NCBI GenBank assembly: GCA_007693785.1
Contig: RECY01000026.1
Location: 1-64,000 of the forward strand
Direction: 5' to 3'
From: Phycisphaerales bacterium
Lineage (GTDB): Bacteria > Planctomycetota > Phycisphaerae > Phycisphaerales > UBA1924
DNA: 64,000 nucleotides
Part shown: positions 32,819 through 41,783 of the stretch, piece after piece
Position numbering within the stretch: position 1 is the stretch's first letter
Layout of the letters: each line of letters begins with the position of its first letter
Notes under the pieces: model-generated
Told to the model about the DNA's origin: nothing
What the model saw: the letters and a program-made list of their open reading frames with translations, nothing else
Databases searched by the model: none
Translations under genes and position numbers: made by a program

Positions 32819-35155
32819 GTGTCGCGTCCACACGACCACGCCGACGATTGCGGCGACACCGCCGTCCTCTCGGCGATCGACGACGCGCCGACACCCGCCG
32901 CCGATCGCGCCCGACGCCAGGGCGATGCCGAGGGCTCGCTCGAGGCCGCCCACGCCCGCCCGGTCGTCTGGGTGGTGATCCCCGTCCGCGACCGCCCGTC
33001 GGACCTGCGCGATCTGCTGAACGACCTGCGCCGGCTCGACGCCCCGGCCCGTCTCCGCGGGGTCGTGGTGGACAACGCCTCCGAGACGCCCATCGACCCC
33101 GAACGATTCGACTTTCCGAGCTGGCTCGAAACGCTCCGCCTCGAGAGCAACCGCGGGGGCTCTGGGGGCTTCAACGCCGGGCTGATGCGCGCGCTCCGCG
33201 ACCGCGACGACCCCCCGACACACCTGTGGCTGCTGGATTCCGACGCCCGGGTCCGCCCGGACACGCTCGGCGCGCTGCTGCGGGCGCTGGAGAAATCCCC
33301 GGACGCGGTCGCGGTCGGGCCCGCGATCGAGGACCCGAGCACCATCCACGAGCCCACGCCCGCGGCTCGCGCGCGGCGCGTCCACGAGCTCGGCGGACGC
33401 GTCCGGCGCGGGAACGGGCAGCTCGTCCCCGCGCTCGCGGGCGATGCGGCGGCCCGCGCGAGCGACCCGATCGCCTGCGACTACCTCGCCGCCTGCTGCG
33501 CGCTCGTCCGGAGCAACGCGGCCCGCGAGACGGGCCTGCTCCCCGACCTGTTCCTCAACGCCGATGACGTCGCGTGGTTCGTCCGTCTCGCGCGTGAGAC
33601 GGGCGGGCGCATCCTGGCGGACCCCCGCGCCCGGGCGGCCCACCCGCGGTTCGACCGATACCCGACGTGGGCCCGCTATTACCAGGCGCGGAACGCGTGC
33701 GCGCCGCTGTCGGCGCTGGGGCTGGGGGCGTGGGTGCGGTTCCGTCGCGGGCTTCTGGAGACGCGCCGCATGGTCAGCCAGGCGGTCCTCGGGCGGGAGG
33801 ACCTGGCGCGCCTGCACCTGCTGGGGCTGGACGACGCCCTCGCGGGGCGGACACGCGGTGCCGCGCCCGAAGGACGGCTCGCGTTCGAGCCTTGGCGCCC
33901 ATATTCGGCGCTGCCCGAGGCGTTGCGGGGCGCGGGGGTGACGCCGACGCCCGCGTTGTTGCGGGAAGCCGAGCGGTGCGCAGCGATGAGCCGCGACCAC
34001 GCGCCGGCCGGGTGGCTGGGCGCGATCGGGCGGTTGTGCGCGCCGCGGCGCGAGGCGGCGGCGTGTGTCCCGAGCGTCGGGGGGACGGCCTGCTGGTTCC
34101 GCGGCCGCGTCACCGTCCAGTGCGATCCCGGCGGGTTCGTGCTCCGACGCGTGACGCGCCGGGGAGCGGTGCGTTCGGCGTCCCGGTACGCCTGGGCCGG
34201 GCTGGCGCGATCGGTGCGCCTCGCGTGGCGACCGCCGGTCGCCCCGCCCCCAACACCCCTTCCCGTGCGCACGGACGCGGGGCCTGCGACGATCTCGGTC
34301 GTGGTGCTGAGCTACAACCGTCGCGAGGCGCTCGAGCGGACGCTGACGAACCTCTCGCGCACGGCGCGCCTCGCGGGCGCGCAGGTCATCGTGGTGGACA
34401 ACGCCTCGACGGACGGGAGCGTCGAGCTGGTCGAGTCGCGCTTCCCGGAGGCGGAGCTCGTGCGCCTGTCCGACAACGCGGGGGTCGAGGGCTTCAACGC
34501 CGGGGCCGATCGCGCGACGGGGGACCTGCTGCTGATCCTGGACGACGACGCGTGGCCCGAGGGCGAGTCGCTCGACCGAGCGGCGGGGCTGCTGGCGTCG
34601 CGTCCGGAGCTGGCGGCCGTCACGTTGCACCCGCGCCACCCGACGACGGACGCGAGCGAGTGGCCGTTCGCGGGCGAGGCGACGGACGCGTGGCCGGTGA
34701 TGGGATGCGGGAACCTGGTGCGCCGGGACGACTGGCGTCGGGCCGGTGGGTACGCGGGGGGTTTTTTTCTGTACCGCAACGACACGGACCTGGCGATGAA
34801 GCTGCTGGCGCTGGGCCGCGGTGTCCGGTTCGAGCCGGGTCTGGTGGTGCGTCACGATTCGCCGCAGGCGGTGACGAAGACGCCGCTGTGGTTTTTTCAT
34901 GCGACGCGGAACTGGGTTTGGCTGGCGCGTCGTCACGGTCGGGGGTGGCGTCGGTGGGCCGGGGCGCTCGCGGGGTGGGTGTGGGCCCACCGCTTGGCAC
35001 GCCTGGACTGGCGCGGGCACGCGACGGTGTTCCGGGGGGGTCTGACGGGTTGCCTGGTGCGTCCGCCGATGATGCCGCGGGGGGTTCGCCCGGACGGGGG
35101 CGCGTTCCGCCGCCTGCTGCGGATGCAGTTCAGCACGCGGGCGCGGGGTCGTTGA
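32819..35155 (+). CDS. bifunctional protein with two family 2 glycosyltransferase domains
   Basis: About 778 residues from the GTG at 32819 (an ATG at 32765 is also in frame). Domain 1 (about residues 48-330) resembles galactofuranosyl or rhamnosyl transferases: VVWVVIPVRDRPSDL, LESNRGGSGGFNAGL, THLWLLDSDARVRPDT (DSDA metal site), LFLNADDVAWFVRLA. Domain 2 (about 495-760): ISVVVLSYNRREALERTL, VVDNASTDGSVELV, SDNAGVEGFNAGAD, LLLILDDDAWPEGESL (DDD), YRNDTDLAMKLLALG. The linker of about 150 residues is unassigned. Both domains keep their acidic metal sites, so the protein may add two sugars in succession to a surface polysaccharide. No polysaccharide operon surrounds it. Confidence 0.82.
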   Translation: MSRPHDHADDCGDTAVLSAIDDAPTPAADRARRQGDAEGSLEAAHARPVVWVVIPVRDRPSDLRDLLNDLRRLDAPARLRGVVVDNASETPIDPERFDFPSWLETLRLESNRGGSGGFNAGLMRALRDRDDPPTHLWLLDSDARVRPDTLGALLRALEKSPDAVAVGPAIEDPSTIHEPTPAARARRVHELGGRVRRGNGQLVPALAGDAAARASDPIACDYLAACCALVRSNAARETGLLPDLFLNADDVAWFVRLARETGGRILADPRARAAHPRFDRYPTWARYYQARNACAPLSALGLGAWVRFRRGLLETRRMVSQAVLGREDLARLHLLGLDDALAGRTRGAAPEGRLAFEPWRPYSALPEALRGAGVTPTPALLREAERCAAMSRDHAPAGWLGAIGRLCAPRREAAACVPSVGGTACWFRGRVTVQCDPGGFVLRRVTRRGAVRSASRYAWAGLARSVRLAWRPPVAPPPTPLPVRTDAGPATISVVVLSYNRREALERTLTNLSRTARLAGAQVIVVDNASTDGSVELVESRFPEAELVRLSDNAGVEGFNAGADRATGDLLLILDDDAWPEGESLDRAAGLLASRPELAAVTLHPRHPTTDASEWPFAGEATDAWPVMGCGNLVRRDDWRRAGGYAGGFFLYRNDTDLAMKLLALGRGVRFEPGLVVRHDSPQAVTKTPLWFFHATRNWVWLARRHGRGWRRWAGALAGWVWAHRLARLDWRGHATVFRGGLTGCLVRPPMMPRGVRPDGGAFRRLLRMQFSTRARGR

Positions 35156-35270
35156 TCGGGGGCGGGATGCGGGGGGTGGCATGTTGCCCGGATTGCCACG
35201 CCGTCGGGGGTGCCGTAGGGTTCTCGGCGAGACAGAGCTCGGCCACGGGGGGCCGACGGAGGTTCGATCC

Positions 35271-36848
35271 ATGCAGCCGATGACACGCAGCGCCCGCTCA
35301 CGCCTCCCGCGCGGGTCCGGTCGAACGCTCGGGATGGCCGCGCTCGCCTCGGCGTCGTTGCTGCTGGCGACCGGGTGCGGGGGGACGCGTCTGCAGGTCT
35401 ACACGGACCCGTCGATGACCGACGTGGTGGCGCGGACGCCGAGCGGGCAGGTCGTCCGCGGTCGGGGCGAGCCGCCGACGTTCCGGATCCGGTTCCGCGA
35501 GGGGGAGACGGCGCCCGCGGGCGAGCGTCCCGAGGCGTACACGATCATCGCGACGCCCGACGGGCCCGACGCCGACCGGTACCTGACCACCGAGTTCCCC
35601 GTCACGCGGACGAGCCTGCTGGCGGCCCGCCAGATCCGCCCGGTGCCCGACAAGCCCGACACCTTCCGCCTGGACCTCGACCTGCCGCGGAAAGACTACG
35701 AGGACCTGGCGTTCGCGGAGATCGTCCTCGACCCGCGCGGGGGCTGGACCACCGTCATCACCCGGCGGCGGGCGTACGACGACGTGACCGAACGCGGGGG
35801 AACGGCCCCGCAGCGCATCGCCCGCGTGCCGGCCTCCACCGGGCTCCGCGGCATGAGCATGAGCCCCGCCGGCGACCGCATGGTCTACTCCATCTCCGAG
35901 ACCGAGCCGGGCGACGCCGGCGCCGCGGCCGCGGGTGTGACCTTCCGAACCCCCGGGCGTGAGCCCGCGCACGCGCGCGTCGCGAGCGATCCGAACGTCT
36001 CGGCCGTCACGCGGAGCAACCTCCGCGGGATCCGCCTGGCGGGCGGGGGGATCGAGCAGATCACCGTCGATGACTACTTCGACTTCGACCCGACGTTTAC
36101 CAGCGACGGGGAGCACCTGATCTTCGCGAGCAACCGTCGGAATCTGGGGGGAAGCGACATCCTGCGGATCCGCTCGACCGCGCGGGCCGGGGGGATCCAG
36201 AACATCTACACCGACCCGCAGGGCAACTGGCTCGTGCGCCCGACGCAGGGGGCCGACGGGACGATCGCGTTCAACATGATCCCGGCGGCCCGGGACGGGG
36301 AACGCGATTACACCCGCCCGCCGGAGATCTGGACGATCGGCGGGCCCGGGCGGTTCCCGACGCAAGTGACGCTTGGTTTGCAGCCGGCGATCAGCCCGAG
36401 CGGGGACAAGATCGCGTTCATCCGCGACGGGAACGTCTGGGTCTGCAACGCCGACGGGACGAGTGAGGCCCAGCTCACCACCGACGCGAGCCGCATCATC
36501 AGCGAGCACCTCGCGAGCCTGCCCGAAGGCGAGGCGCGCGAACGCTTCCAACGCGAAGAGCTCTTCCGAACCTATTTCCCCTACAGCCACCCGTCGTGGA
36601 GCCCCGACGGGCGGTTCATCGTCTATACCAGCATGCAAGGGCAGGACCCGACCGGGCGTCGCCAGGAGGACGTCTGGGTCATGGACGCCGACGGGGGGAT
36701 GCGCGAGCAGCTCACGACCAACCCCTCGGCCGACCGCTACCCCCTGGTCAGCCCGGACGGGCGCAACATCTACTTCTTCAGCAACCGTGGTCGCGAGTGG
36801 GCGATCTGGCGCATCCCGTCGCCGGAGTTCATGCGCAGCACGCGGTAA
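35271..36848 (+). CDS. TolB-like beta-propeller lipoprotein
   Basis: A protein of 525 residues; ATG at 35271 with GGAGG 8 bases upstream. N-terminus LGMAALASASLLLATGCGG is a lipoprotein signal (ATGC lipobox). Residues about 80-190 form a separate beta domain; the rest has repeated PD40/WD40-like blades: GLRGMSMSPAGDRMVYSIS, FDFDPTFTSDGEHLIFASN, QPAISPSGDKIAFIRDGNV, HPSWSPDGRFIVYTSMQG, YPLVSPDGRNIYFFSNRG. It resembles the TolB propeller but without the Tol-Pal neighbours. Probably a periplasmic membrane-anchored binding protein. Confidence 0.8.
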   Translation: MQPMTRSARSRLPRGSGRTLGMAALASASLLLATGCGGTRLQVYTDPSMTDVVARTPSGQVVRGRGEPPTFRIRFREGETAPAGERPEAYTIIATPDGPDADRYLTTEFPVTRTSLLAARQIRPVPDKPDTFRLDLDLPRKDYEDLAFAEIVLDPRGGWTTVITRRRAYDDVTERGGTAPQRIARVPASTGLRGMSMSPAGDRMVYSISETEPGDAGAAAAGVTFRTPGREPAHARVASDPNVSAVTRSNLRGIRLAGGGIEQITVDDYFDFDPTFTSDGEHLIFASNRRNLGGSDILRIRSTARAGGIQNIYTDPQGNWLVRPTQGADGTIAFNMIPAARDGERDYTRPPEIWTIGGPGRFPTQVTLGLQPAISPSGDKIAFIRDGNVWVCNADGTSEAQLTTDASRIISEHLASLPEGEARERFQREELFRTYFPYSHPSWSPDGRFIVYTSMQGQDPTGRRQEDVWVMDADGGMREQLTTNPSADRYPLVSPDGRNIYFFSNRGREWAIWRIPSPEFMRSTR

Positions 36849-37453
36849 GCCTGCACGGCAGGGACGGATCACCCGGGCGCCGGCGGATAAACCCGGTGAG
36901 TTCACAAGATCTGAACGCAACCGCCGCCCGCTATCTGCGAATCCGTTTGCAACCAGCGGCGGACCCGCCCGGGGTTCCCGTTCGCTGTGCGTCGCGATGC
37001 CGGGGCCTGTCTCCGGGGGCGCCACGGGCGGGCTTGCCGGGCAATGGCTTGGTCGTCGCGGATCGGGGCAGGACAGGAGAGATCGTCGTGCCTGAGACCT
37101 CGCGGCCGTCAGGTGAACTTCCCCATGATCGGGCCCAAGTTCGGCCCCATGATCAGGGTCGAACGCACCATTCAAGTTCCGAGAACCCCCCGCGGTTGGA
37201 GGGGCGGCGTGTGCTCGCGACGCCGCTGAAAGCCTCGCCGATCCCGTCGCCCTCCCGCCCCGCGAGTCCTGCCCACCCGGACCATCCGACACCGTTCGGA
37301 ACCCAATCCGAACCAACAACCCCGCAAGGGGTGAATAGCCGCTCCCCCGGGCAGGGTTTACCGACGGCGTCCGGGATAACCCGGGCGGGGGGCCAGACAA
37401 ACCACTCGAACCGGGGAAACACGGACGTGCACCACACCAGCCTGCCGAATCGA
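36849..37453. other. 605-base gap before the LuxR-type gene
   Basis: No gene is called here. The open frame that crosses it is an upstream continuation of the regulator gene frame with no protein-like character. It holds CCCCATGATC twice, at 37121-37130 and 37145-37154, with GGGCC/GGCCC symmetry between them; these could be regulator sites. A possible GTG start for the regulator lies at 37427. Confidence 0.5.
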
Positions 37454-38230
37454 ATGTCACCCAATGCGGGGGCTATGTCCCCGTCACAGCGGGACGACCG
37501 TCCCGTGGAAGTTCCACCACCCGTGAACAACCACGTCGCCCACCCGCAGGCGAACCATGCGGCGGGGTACGGCCCCTACAACGCGCCCGGGGTGGATGTC
37601 GCCTCGTGCTGGCTCGCGCTGGCGGAGGACTCCGGGCTCTGCGTCTACGTGTTCGACCTGGACGGGCGTCTGCTCCACGCGAGCGGGTCGGCCCTGGATG
37701 CGCACGACATCCTTCCTGAGGACCTCGGGCACACCTCGCTCCATGACATCCTGCCCAGCCCGCTCTCTAACGAACGACTGGAGTTGTTCCGCAACGTCGC
37801 GCGTAGCAACCGCCCGGCGACGTACGAATCGGTCACCCGCGGCGTCCGCTACCGCGCCACCGTCCGCCCCGCGACCACGCCCGAGCGTGACCGGACCCTT
37901 GTGCTTGTCACGACCGCGCCCGCCGCGCTGCACCCCGCCGAGCGGGCCGGCGTCCCGCGCGAGCTCAGCCCCAACGACATGGGCCCGCTCCGCCAGCTCA
38001 CCCGGCGCGAGCTGGAGGTGCTGGGGATGATCGGGCTCGGGCTCTCGACGGCCGCGATCGCCAAGCGTCTGAACCGGAGCGTGAAGACGGTCGAAGGGCA
38101 CCGCGTGAGCCTGGGCAGCAAGCTGAGCGTCTCGAACCGGGTGGAGCTGGCGCGGATCGCGATCCGCGCCGGGCTGTGCGAGTTCGACCCGCGGAACCAC
38201 GACGAGCCGCTCCCGCCGGACGGCGACTGA
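37454..38230 (+). CDS. PAS-LuxR type transcriptional regulator
   Basis: About 258 residues from ATG 37454; a GTG at 37427 and an ATG at 37475 are alternatives and none has a clear Shine-Dalgarno sequence. After a disordered N-terminus there is a PAS-like sensor domain (about 50-155): CWLALAEDSGLCVYVFDLDG, TSLHDILPSPLSNERLELF, VTRGVRYRATVRPA. The C-terminus is a GerE/LuxR helix-turn-helix: LTRRELEVLGMIGLGLSTA, AIAKRLNRSVKTVEGHRVS, VELARIAIRAGL. There is no receiver domain, so the signal is probably sensed directly by the PAS domain. Targets unknown; direct repeats CCCCATGATC upstream may be its own binding sites. Confidence 0.8.
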   Translation: MSPNAGAMSPSQRDDRPVEVPPPVNNHVAHPQANHAAGYGPYNAPGVDVASCWLALAEDSGLCVYVFDLDGRLLHASGSALDAHDILPEDLGHTSLHDILPSPLSNERLELFRNVARSNRPATYESVTRGVRYRATVRPATTPERDRTLVLVTTAPAALHPAERAGVPRELSPNDMGPLRQLTRRELEVLGMIGLGLSTAAIAKRLNRSVKTVEGHRVSLGSKLSVSNRVELARIAIRAGLCEFDPRNHDEPLPPDGD

Positions 38231-38316
38231 GCGGCGGTTTTTCACGATTTTCTGAGCTCCCTCGCACGCGCGGGCCTCGGCTTTGGCCGGGGCCCGTGCC
38301 ATTTCGGGCGGTCGGG

Positions 38317-38322
38317 TACACT
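38317..38322 (+). promoter_or_regulatory. putative leaderless -10 box (104-residue protein)
   Basis: TACACT, 6 bases before the ATG at 38329; no Shine-Dalgarno sequence. Confidence 0.5.
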
Positions 38323-38328
38323 GAGCCG

Positions 38329-38643
38329 ATGCACGCTGCGACGGTTCGATTGAGTGCGCCGGGGGAGCCGTTGCGGGAGCCACGGGTCCGCGCGACGGTG
38401 ATCGCGGCGGCGCGTGCGCTGGCGGAGCGGACGGGGCTCGAGATCCTGGACGTTCGTGCAGAGGACGCGGGGATCGAACTGACGCTGCACGCCGAGGAAG
38501 CGACGGCCGTCGGCTTCGCGGCCGAGCTGCGGCGCATCACCAACGCGTGGCACCACGCGCGTTCGGGCGAATCGCTCTGGCCGGGGCGAACGGACCGGGA
38601 CGGGGACCTTCGCGACGACGATGCGGATGATGCGTCGTTCTGA
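38329..38643 (+). CDS. hypothetical 104-residue protein
   Basis: Small soluble alpha/beta protein: VRATVIAAARALAERTGLEI, LDVRAEDAGIELTLHAEEAT, AVGFAAELRRITNAWHHARS and an acidic C-terminal tail (RDDDADDASF). No signal peptide, membrane segment or known motif. It is 63 bases upstream of hisS on the same strand, but hisS has its own -10-like box, so they may be transcribed separately. The central helix-strand-helix pattern with a WHH motif could be a small-molecule or RNA-binding fold, but no function is assigned. Confidence 0.65.
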   Translation: MHAATVRLSAPGEPLREPRVRATVIAAARALAERTGLEILDVRAEDAGIELTLHAEEATAVGFAAELRRITNAWHHARSGESLWPGRTDRDGDLRDDDADDASF

Positions 38644-38695
38644 GTGTGCCGTGCGGGAACGGGGTCGGTCTGGGGCGGGGTCGGGGGGCGGCTCC

Positions 38696-38701
38696 TAATC
38701 T
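38696..38701 (+). promoter_or_regulatory. putative leaderless -10 box (hisS)
   Basis: TAATCT, 5 bases before the ATG at 38707. Confidence 0.5.
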
Positions 38702-38706
38702 GTGAC

Positions 38707-40320
38707 ATGCCCGACGCGACCGATCTGAATCGTTCCGGCGAAGCCGGGGGGCCCGGGGACCCGAAGGCGCGCCCGCCGACGGTGCAGGTCCGCGCGCCCA
38801 AGGGGACGCGGGACGCCTATCCGGAGGACGTGCTCCGTCGGCGCTACATCACGCAGTCGTGGCGGGACACGGCGATCCGTCACGGGTTCGAGGAGATCGA
38901 GGGCCCGACCTTCGAGCACGCGGACCTGTACGCCGTGAAGAGCGGCGAGGGGATCCTGGGCGAGCTGTTCCAGGCGTACAGCGGGAAAGATCCGGGCGAG
39001 GTGGCGAGCGTTCAGGCGAGCGGGCGGGCGCCGTACGCGCTGCGCCCGGAGTTCACGCCGAGCCTGGCTCGGATGTACGTCGCGAAGTACGGGAAGAAGG
39101 CGGACACGCCGGTGACGCGGTGGTTCACGGCGGGCCCCTACTTCCGTGCCGAGCGCCCGCAGCGGGGGCGTCTGCGCGAGTTTTTGCAGTGGAACTGCGA
39201 CGTCATCGGGACGCCGGAGGGCGAGGCGTTCGAGCTGACCTACGACACGGAGATTTTCGACGTCACGGTGTCGATGCTGAGCGCGGCCGGTCTGGATCCG
39301 GAGTCGGTGCGCCTGAAGTGCAACTCGCGCCGGGCGCTGGGGGACCACATGTTGCGCCTCGGGATCGGGCCGGATCGGCACGAGGGGGCGCTCGGGCTGA
39401 TCGACGCGTCGTCGAAGCTGAGCCGCGAGCAGTTCGCGGCCCGCGCCCGCGAGCTGGCGCTGCCCGACGCGTTCATCGCGCAGTACGGCTCGTCGGAGGG
39501 GAACCTGGTCATCCGCCTCCGCGACACGGCCGAGAGCGTGATCGGGCGTTACCCGAGCCTGGCGGGTGAGCGCGGGAAGCTCGACGAGGCGCTCGAGCGG
39601 TCGCAGAGCCGCGTGGGCGTGCCGGGCACGATCGAGAACCGCGTCCACGTCTTCGGGCTGGACGAGTGGTACGAGTTCGATTCACGGGTCGTCCGCGGGC
39701 TCGCCTACTACACCGGCACCGTGTTCGAGCTCATCGCCGACGGGGAGCGGGCCGTCGCCGGCGGTGGGCGGTACGACAAGCTCATCGAGCTCTTCGGCGG
39801 CGCGCCCACGCCCGCGTGCGGGTTCGGGATGGGCGACGTCGTGCTCGGGTTGTTGCTGGAAGATAAAGGTTTGATGCCCGAGGGGCCGGCGTTGATGGAG
39901 GCCGTGAGCCGGGCGCCCGCGAGCGTGCGTCCGGAGGCGTTCGTGGTGACGCCGGACGAGTCGCGGGATGACGACGTGATCCGGGCCGTCGCCCGCCTCC
40001 GGCGCGGCGTCGAGAGCGAGCGCTCCGAGGAAGAGGGCGCTAAGGCGTGGGACTGGGGGGCGCGGTACGAGCCCGCCACCGGCGGCGTCCGCCCCTTCCA
40101 CGCCCGGCGATCGGACAAAGCGACACGGAACGTCGGCAAACTGTTTAAGGATGCCCTTGCCCAGCACGCGCGCACGTTCGTGGTGCTGGAACCCGACGGC
40201 TCCGCGACCATCCAGGACCTCGACCGCAAACGCAAGTTCGAGAAGCTGGATGTGGGCGAGGGGATGGTGCGCCTGCCGGCGATGGTCGCGAGCGTGCTCG
40301 ACGGGCGAGAGCCGGGGTAA
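38707..40320 (+). CDS. hisS: histidyl-tRNA synthetase
   Basis: A protein of 537 residues, longer than the usual about 420-430. It charges tRNA-His. Class II motifs: PKGTRDAYPEDVLRRRYI, motif 2 TAGPYFRAERPQRGRLREFLQ, histidine-A signature RVVRGLAYYTGTVFE and motif 3 ACGFGMGDVVLGLLLE. The extra length is an N-terminal extension of about 30 residues and a divergent anticodon-binding domain with an insertion (EEEGAKAWDWGARYEPATGG) before RSDKATRNVGKLFKDALAQH. All catalytic motifs are intact. Confidence 0.93.
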   Translation: MPDATDLNRSGEAGGPGDPKARPPTVQVRAPKGTRDAYPEDVLRRRYITQSWRDTAIRHGFEEIEGPTFEHADLYAVKSGEGILGELFQAYSGKDPGEVASVQASGRAPYALRPEFTPSLARMYVAKYGKKADTPVTRWFTAGPYFRAERPQRGRLREFLQWNCDVIGTPEGEAFELTYDTEIFDVTVSMLSAAGLDPESVRLKCNSRRALGDHMLRLGIGPDRHEGALGLIDASSKLSREQFAARARELALPDAFIAQYGSSEGNLVIRLRDTAESVIGRYPSLAGERGKLDEALERSQSRVGVPGTIENRVHVFGLDEWYEFDSRVVRGLAYYTGTVFELIADGERAVAGGGRYDKLIELFGGAPTPACGFGMGDVVLGLLLEDKGLMPEGPALMEAVSRAPASVRPEAFVVTPDESRDDDVIRAVARLRRGVESERSEEEGAKAWDWGARYEPATGGVRPFHARRSDKATRNVGKLFKDALAQHARTFVVLEPDGSATIQDLDRKRKFEKLDVGEGMVRLPAMVASVLDGREPG

Positions 40321-40333
40321 GTCTGCTTCTCGA

Positions 40334-40372
40334 CGGCCCCCTACGCCTCGCTAGGGCGGGGGAGGGCAGGGG
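40334..40372. repeat. partial family E repeat
   Basis: GGCCCCCTACGCCTCGCTAGGGCGGGGGAGGGC, a shortened version of the copy at 40566-40628, right after hisS. Confidence 0.5.
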
Positions 40373-40383
40373 TGCGGGGATGA

Positions 40384-40527
40384 TGTGCCACTGACCTTGT
40401 CTGCAAGGTCAGTGCTTCCTGCTCTTTTTCTTTATGTGCTCTTTTGTTGGTCGGGCTGGAGGGGGAGCGGGGGGAGAGCGAGAAGGCGGCCGGGAGCACT
40501 GACCTCTCGGAAGAGGTCAGTGGCACA
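40384..40527. repeat. family A MITE-like unit, hisS downstream copy
   Basis: TGTGCCACTGACCTTGTCTG..GGTCAGTGCTTCC, a spacer, then GGAGCACTGACCTCTCGG..GTCAGTGGCACA. The spacer ends are pyrimidine-rich on the left and purine-rich on the right, extending the inverted symmetry. Confidence 0.85.
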
Positions 40528-40565
40528 TCCGGAGGGTGGGTTGTCCGGATTTGGGCGTTTGCTTC

Positions 40566-40628
40566 GGGGCCCCCTCCGCCTCGCTGCGCTCGGCACCTCC
40601 CCCGCCGGGGCGGGGGGGGCAAGGGGGT
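40566..40628. repeat. family E repeat, copy 3
   Basis: GGGGCCCCCTCCGCCTCGCTGCGCTCGGCACCTCCCCCGCCGGGGCGGGGG in two adjacent hairpins. With 40384-40527 it fills most of the 509-base gap between hisS and the next gene; the rest (40629-40829) shows no further repeats. Confidence 0.6.
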
Positions 40629-40829
40629 GTGGCGTCGGCTTGGATTCTTGTGGGGCCGTACTTGATCCGGTTGGGCCGGAATGTCTACAGTCGCTGCTGT
40701 TGTGACTGAGACTCAGTCGCAATTCAAGTCGGCCCGGCTGCCAGCGGTTGGCGGCGTGCGGGTCATCCCGAATCCCTCGCCCCGGGGCGGCTTTCCGCGT
40801 CGGCGGCGCGAACGGTTGAGGAGTTTGAG

Positions 40830-41510
40830 ATGCGTGTGATGCAAGCTGTGGTGTTGGCGGTGGTTGCGGGCGGCTTGACCGGGGCGGCCTCGGGCGTGGT
40901 GGTGCCGTTTGTGGAGACGTTCGAGGGTGGCGTTGCGAACTGGCGGAACGCGAACAACTCGGCGGATCTCGACTTCGTCGCGGGCGGCGGGGCCGACGGG
41001 GGGGCGTACGCCTCGGGCGTGTTCAACTACGCGAACACCTCGAGCGGGGGGTTCCCGCCGATCGTCCTGCGTGGGCAGGCGTCGAGCGGGGCCTCGGGGG
41101 GGGCGTTCGTCGGCGACTGGCTGGCGGCCGGGGTGACCGAGTTTCTGTTCGAGATCCGCCACGACGCGCCGGTGGCGCTGGAGATCACGGGTCGGATCGC
41201 GACGCCGGGCAATTTTCCGGGCGCGAGCTTCGAGACCGATTTTCTGGTGGAGCCGGGCGTGTGGACGACGGTGGGGATCACGATCGACGAGAACGACCCG
41301 CGTTGGGTGAGCTTCAGCAACCAGCCGTTCGAGGCGACGTTCGGGAACGTGGGGAACATCCAGATCGGGGCGAACGTGCCGGAGGCGCTGGTCGGGCAGG
41401 ACATCACGGTGCGGTTCGACCTGGACTTGGTCCGAATCGTGCCCTCGCCGGCGGGGCTGGCGGCGTTCAGCGTCCTCGGGTTGGGGATGTGCCGACGCCG
41501 ACGGGGTTGA
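40830..41510 (+). CDS. exported protein with PEP-CTERM-like sorting tail
   Basis: A protein of 226 residues; GAGGAG lies 7 bases before the ATG. Signal peptide MQAVVLAVVAGGLTGAASG. The body is a beta-sandwich-like secreted domain (FVETFEGGVANWRNANNSAD, FLFEIRHDAPVALEITGRIA, WTTVGITIDENDPRWVSFS). The C-terminus VPSPAGLAAFSVLGLGMCRRRRG has the layout of the PEP-CTERM sorting signal (Pro-rich motif, hydrophobic helix, Arg cluster) in the planctomycete variant. It is probably exported and anchored or processed by exosortase. No exosortase gene is in the window. Confidence 0.8.
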   Translation: MRVMQAVVLAVVAGGLTGAASGVVVPFVETFEGGVANWRNANNSADLDFVAGGGADGGAYASGVFNYANTSSGGFPPIVLRGQASSGASGGAFVGDWLAAGVTEFLFEIRHDAPVALEITGRIATPGNFPGASFETDFLVEPGVWTTVGITIDENDPRWVSFSNQPFEATFGNVGNIQIGANVPEALVGQDITVRFDLDLVRIVPSPAGLAAFSVLGLGMCRRRRG

Positions 41511-41615
41511 ATCCGTCCCGCGAGGGTGCTGAGAATGCCATGGGAAACGCGGGCATCGCCCTGGACATTTCCCTTCTTTTGTGTGAATATGCGCAAGATT
41601 GGGTCAATGACCGCA

Positions 41616-41644
41616 GGGTTTCCCTGTTGAACCAGTGAACCTGG
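41616..41644. repeat. family H imperfect palindrome, copy 2
   Basis: GGTTTCCCTGTTGAACCAGT followed by GAACCTGG. Close relative of 1114-1142. Confidence 0.5.
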
Positions 41645-41659
41645 CTCTCAAATTTCGCG

Positions 41660-41727
41660 TATGATCGGGAGCAGATTTCCCCCTCCCTCACCGTCCGCGA
41701 GGCTTCCAGCTTCGCGGACGGTTTTTT
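41660..41727 (+). ncRNA. possible short RNA or attenuator ending in a terminator
   Basis: A TATGAT box at 41660-41665 is followed about 26 bases later by a strong intrinsic terminator. If transcription starts near 41672, the product would be a stem-loop RNA of roughly 56 bases. There is no matching -35 at the correct distance, so this is a weak call. Confidence 0.3.
41691..41727 (+). terminator. strong Rho-independent terminator
   Basis: CCGTCCGCGA, loop, TCGCGGACGG then six T. A 10-bp perfect stem; it faces the converging lipoprotein gene that ends at 41784. Confidence 0.9.
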
Positions 41728-41783
41728 GCGCGTGGCGCACCGTTATCGGTGCGGCGGGCGGGCAAGATGGGGGGCGTGGGGGA

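Noticed and set aside
35271-36848. TolB of the Tol-Pal system
   Set aside because: The propeller is similar but it is a lipoprotein with an extra N-terminal domain and no tolQRA or pal neighbours.
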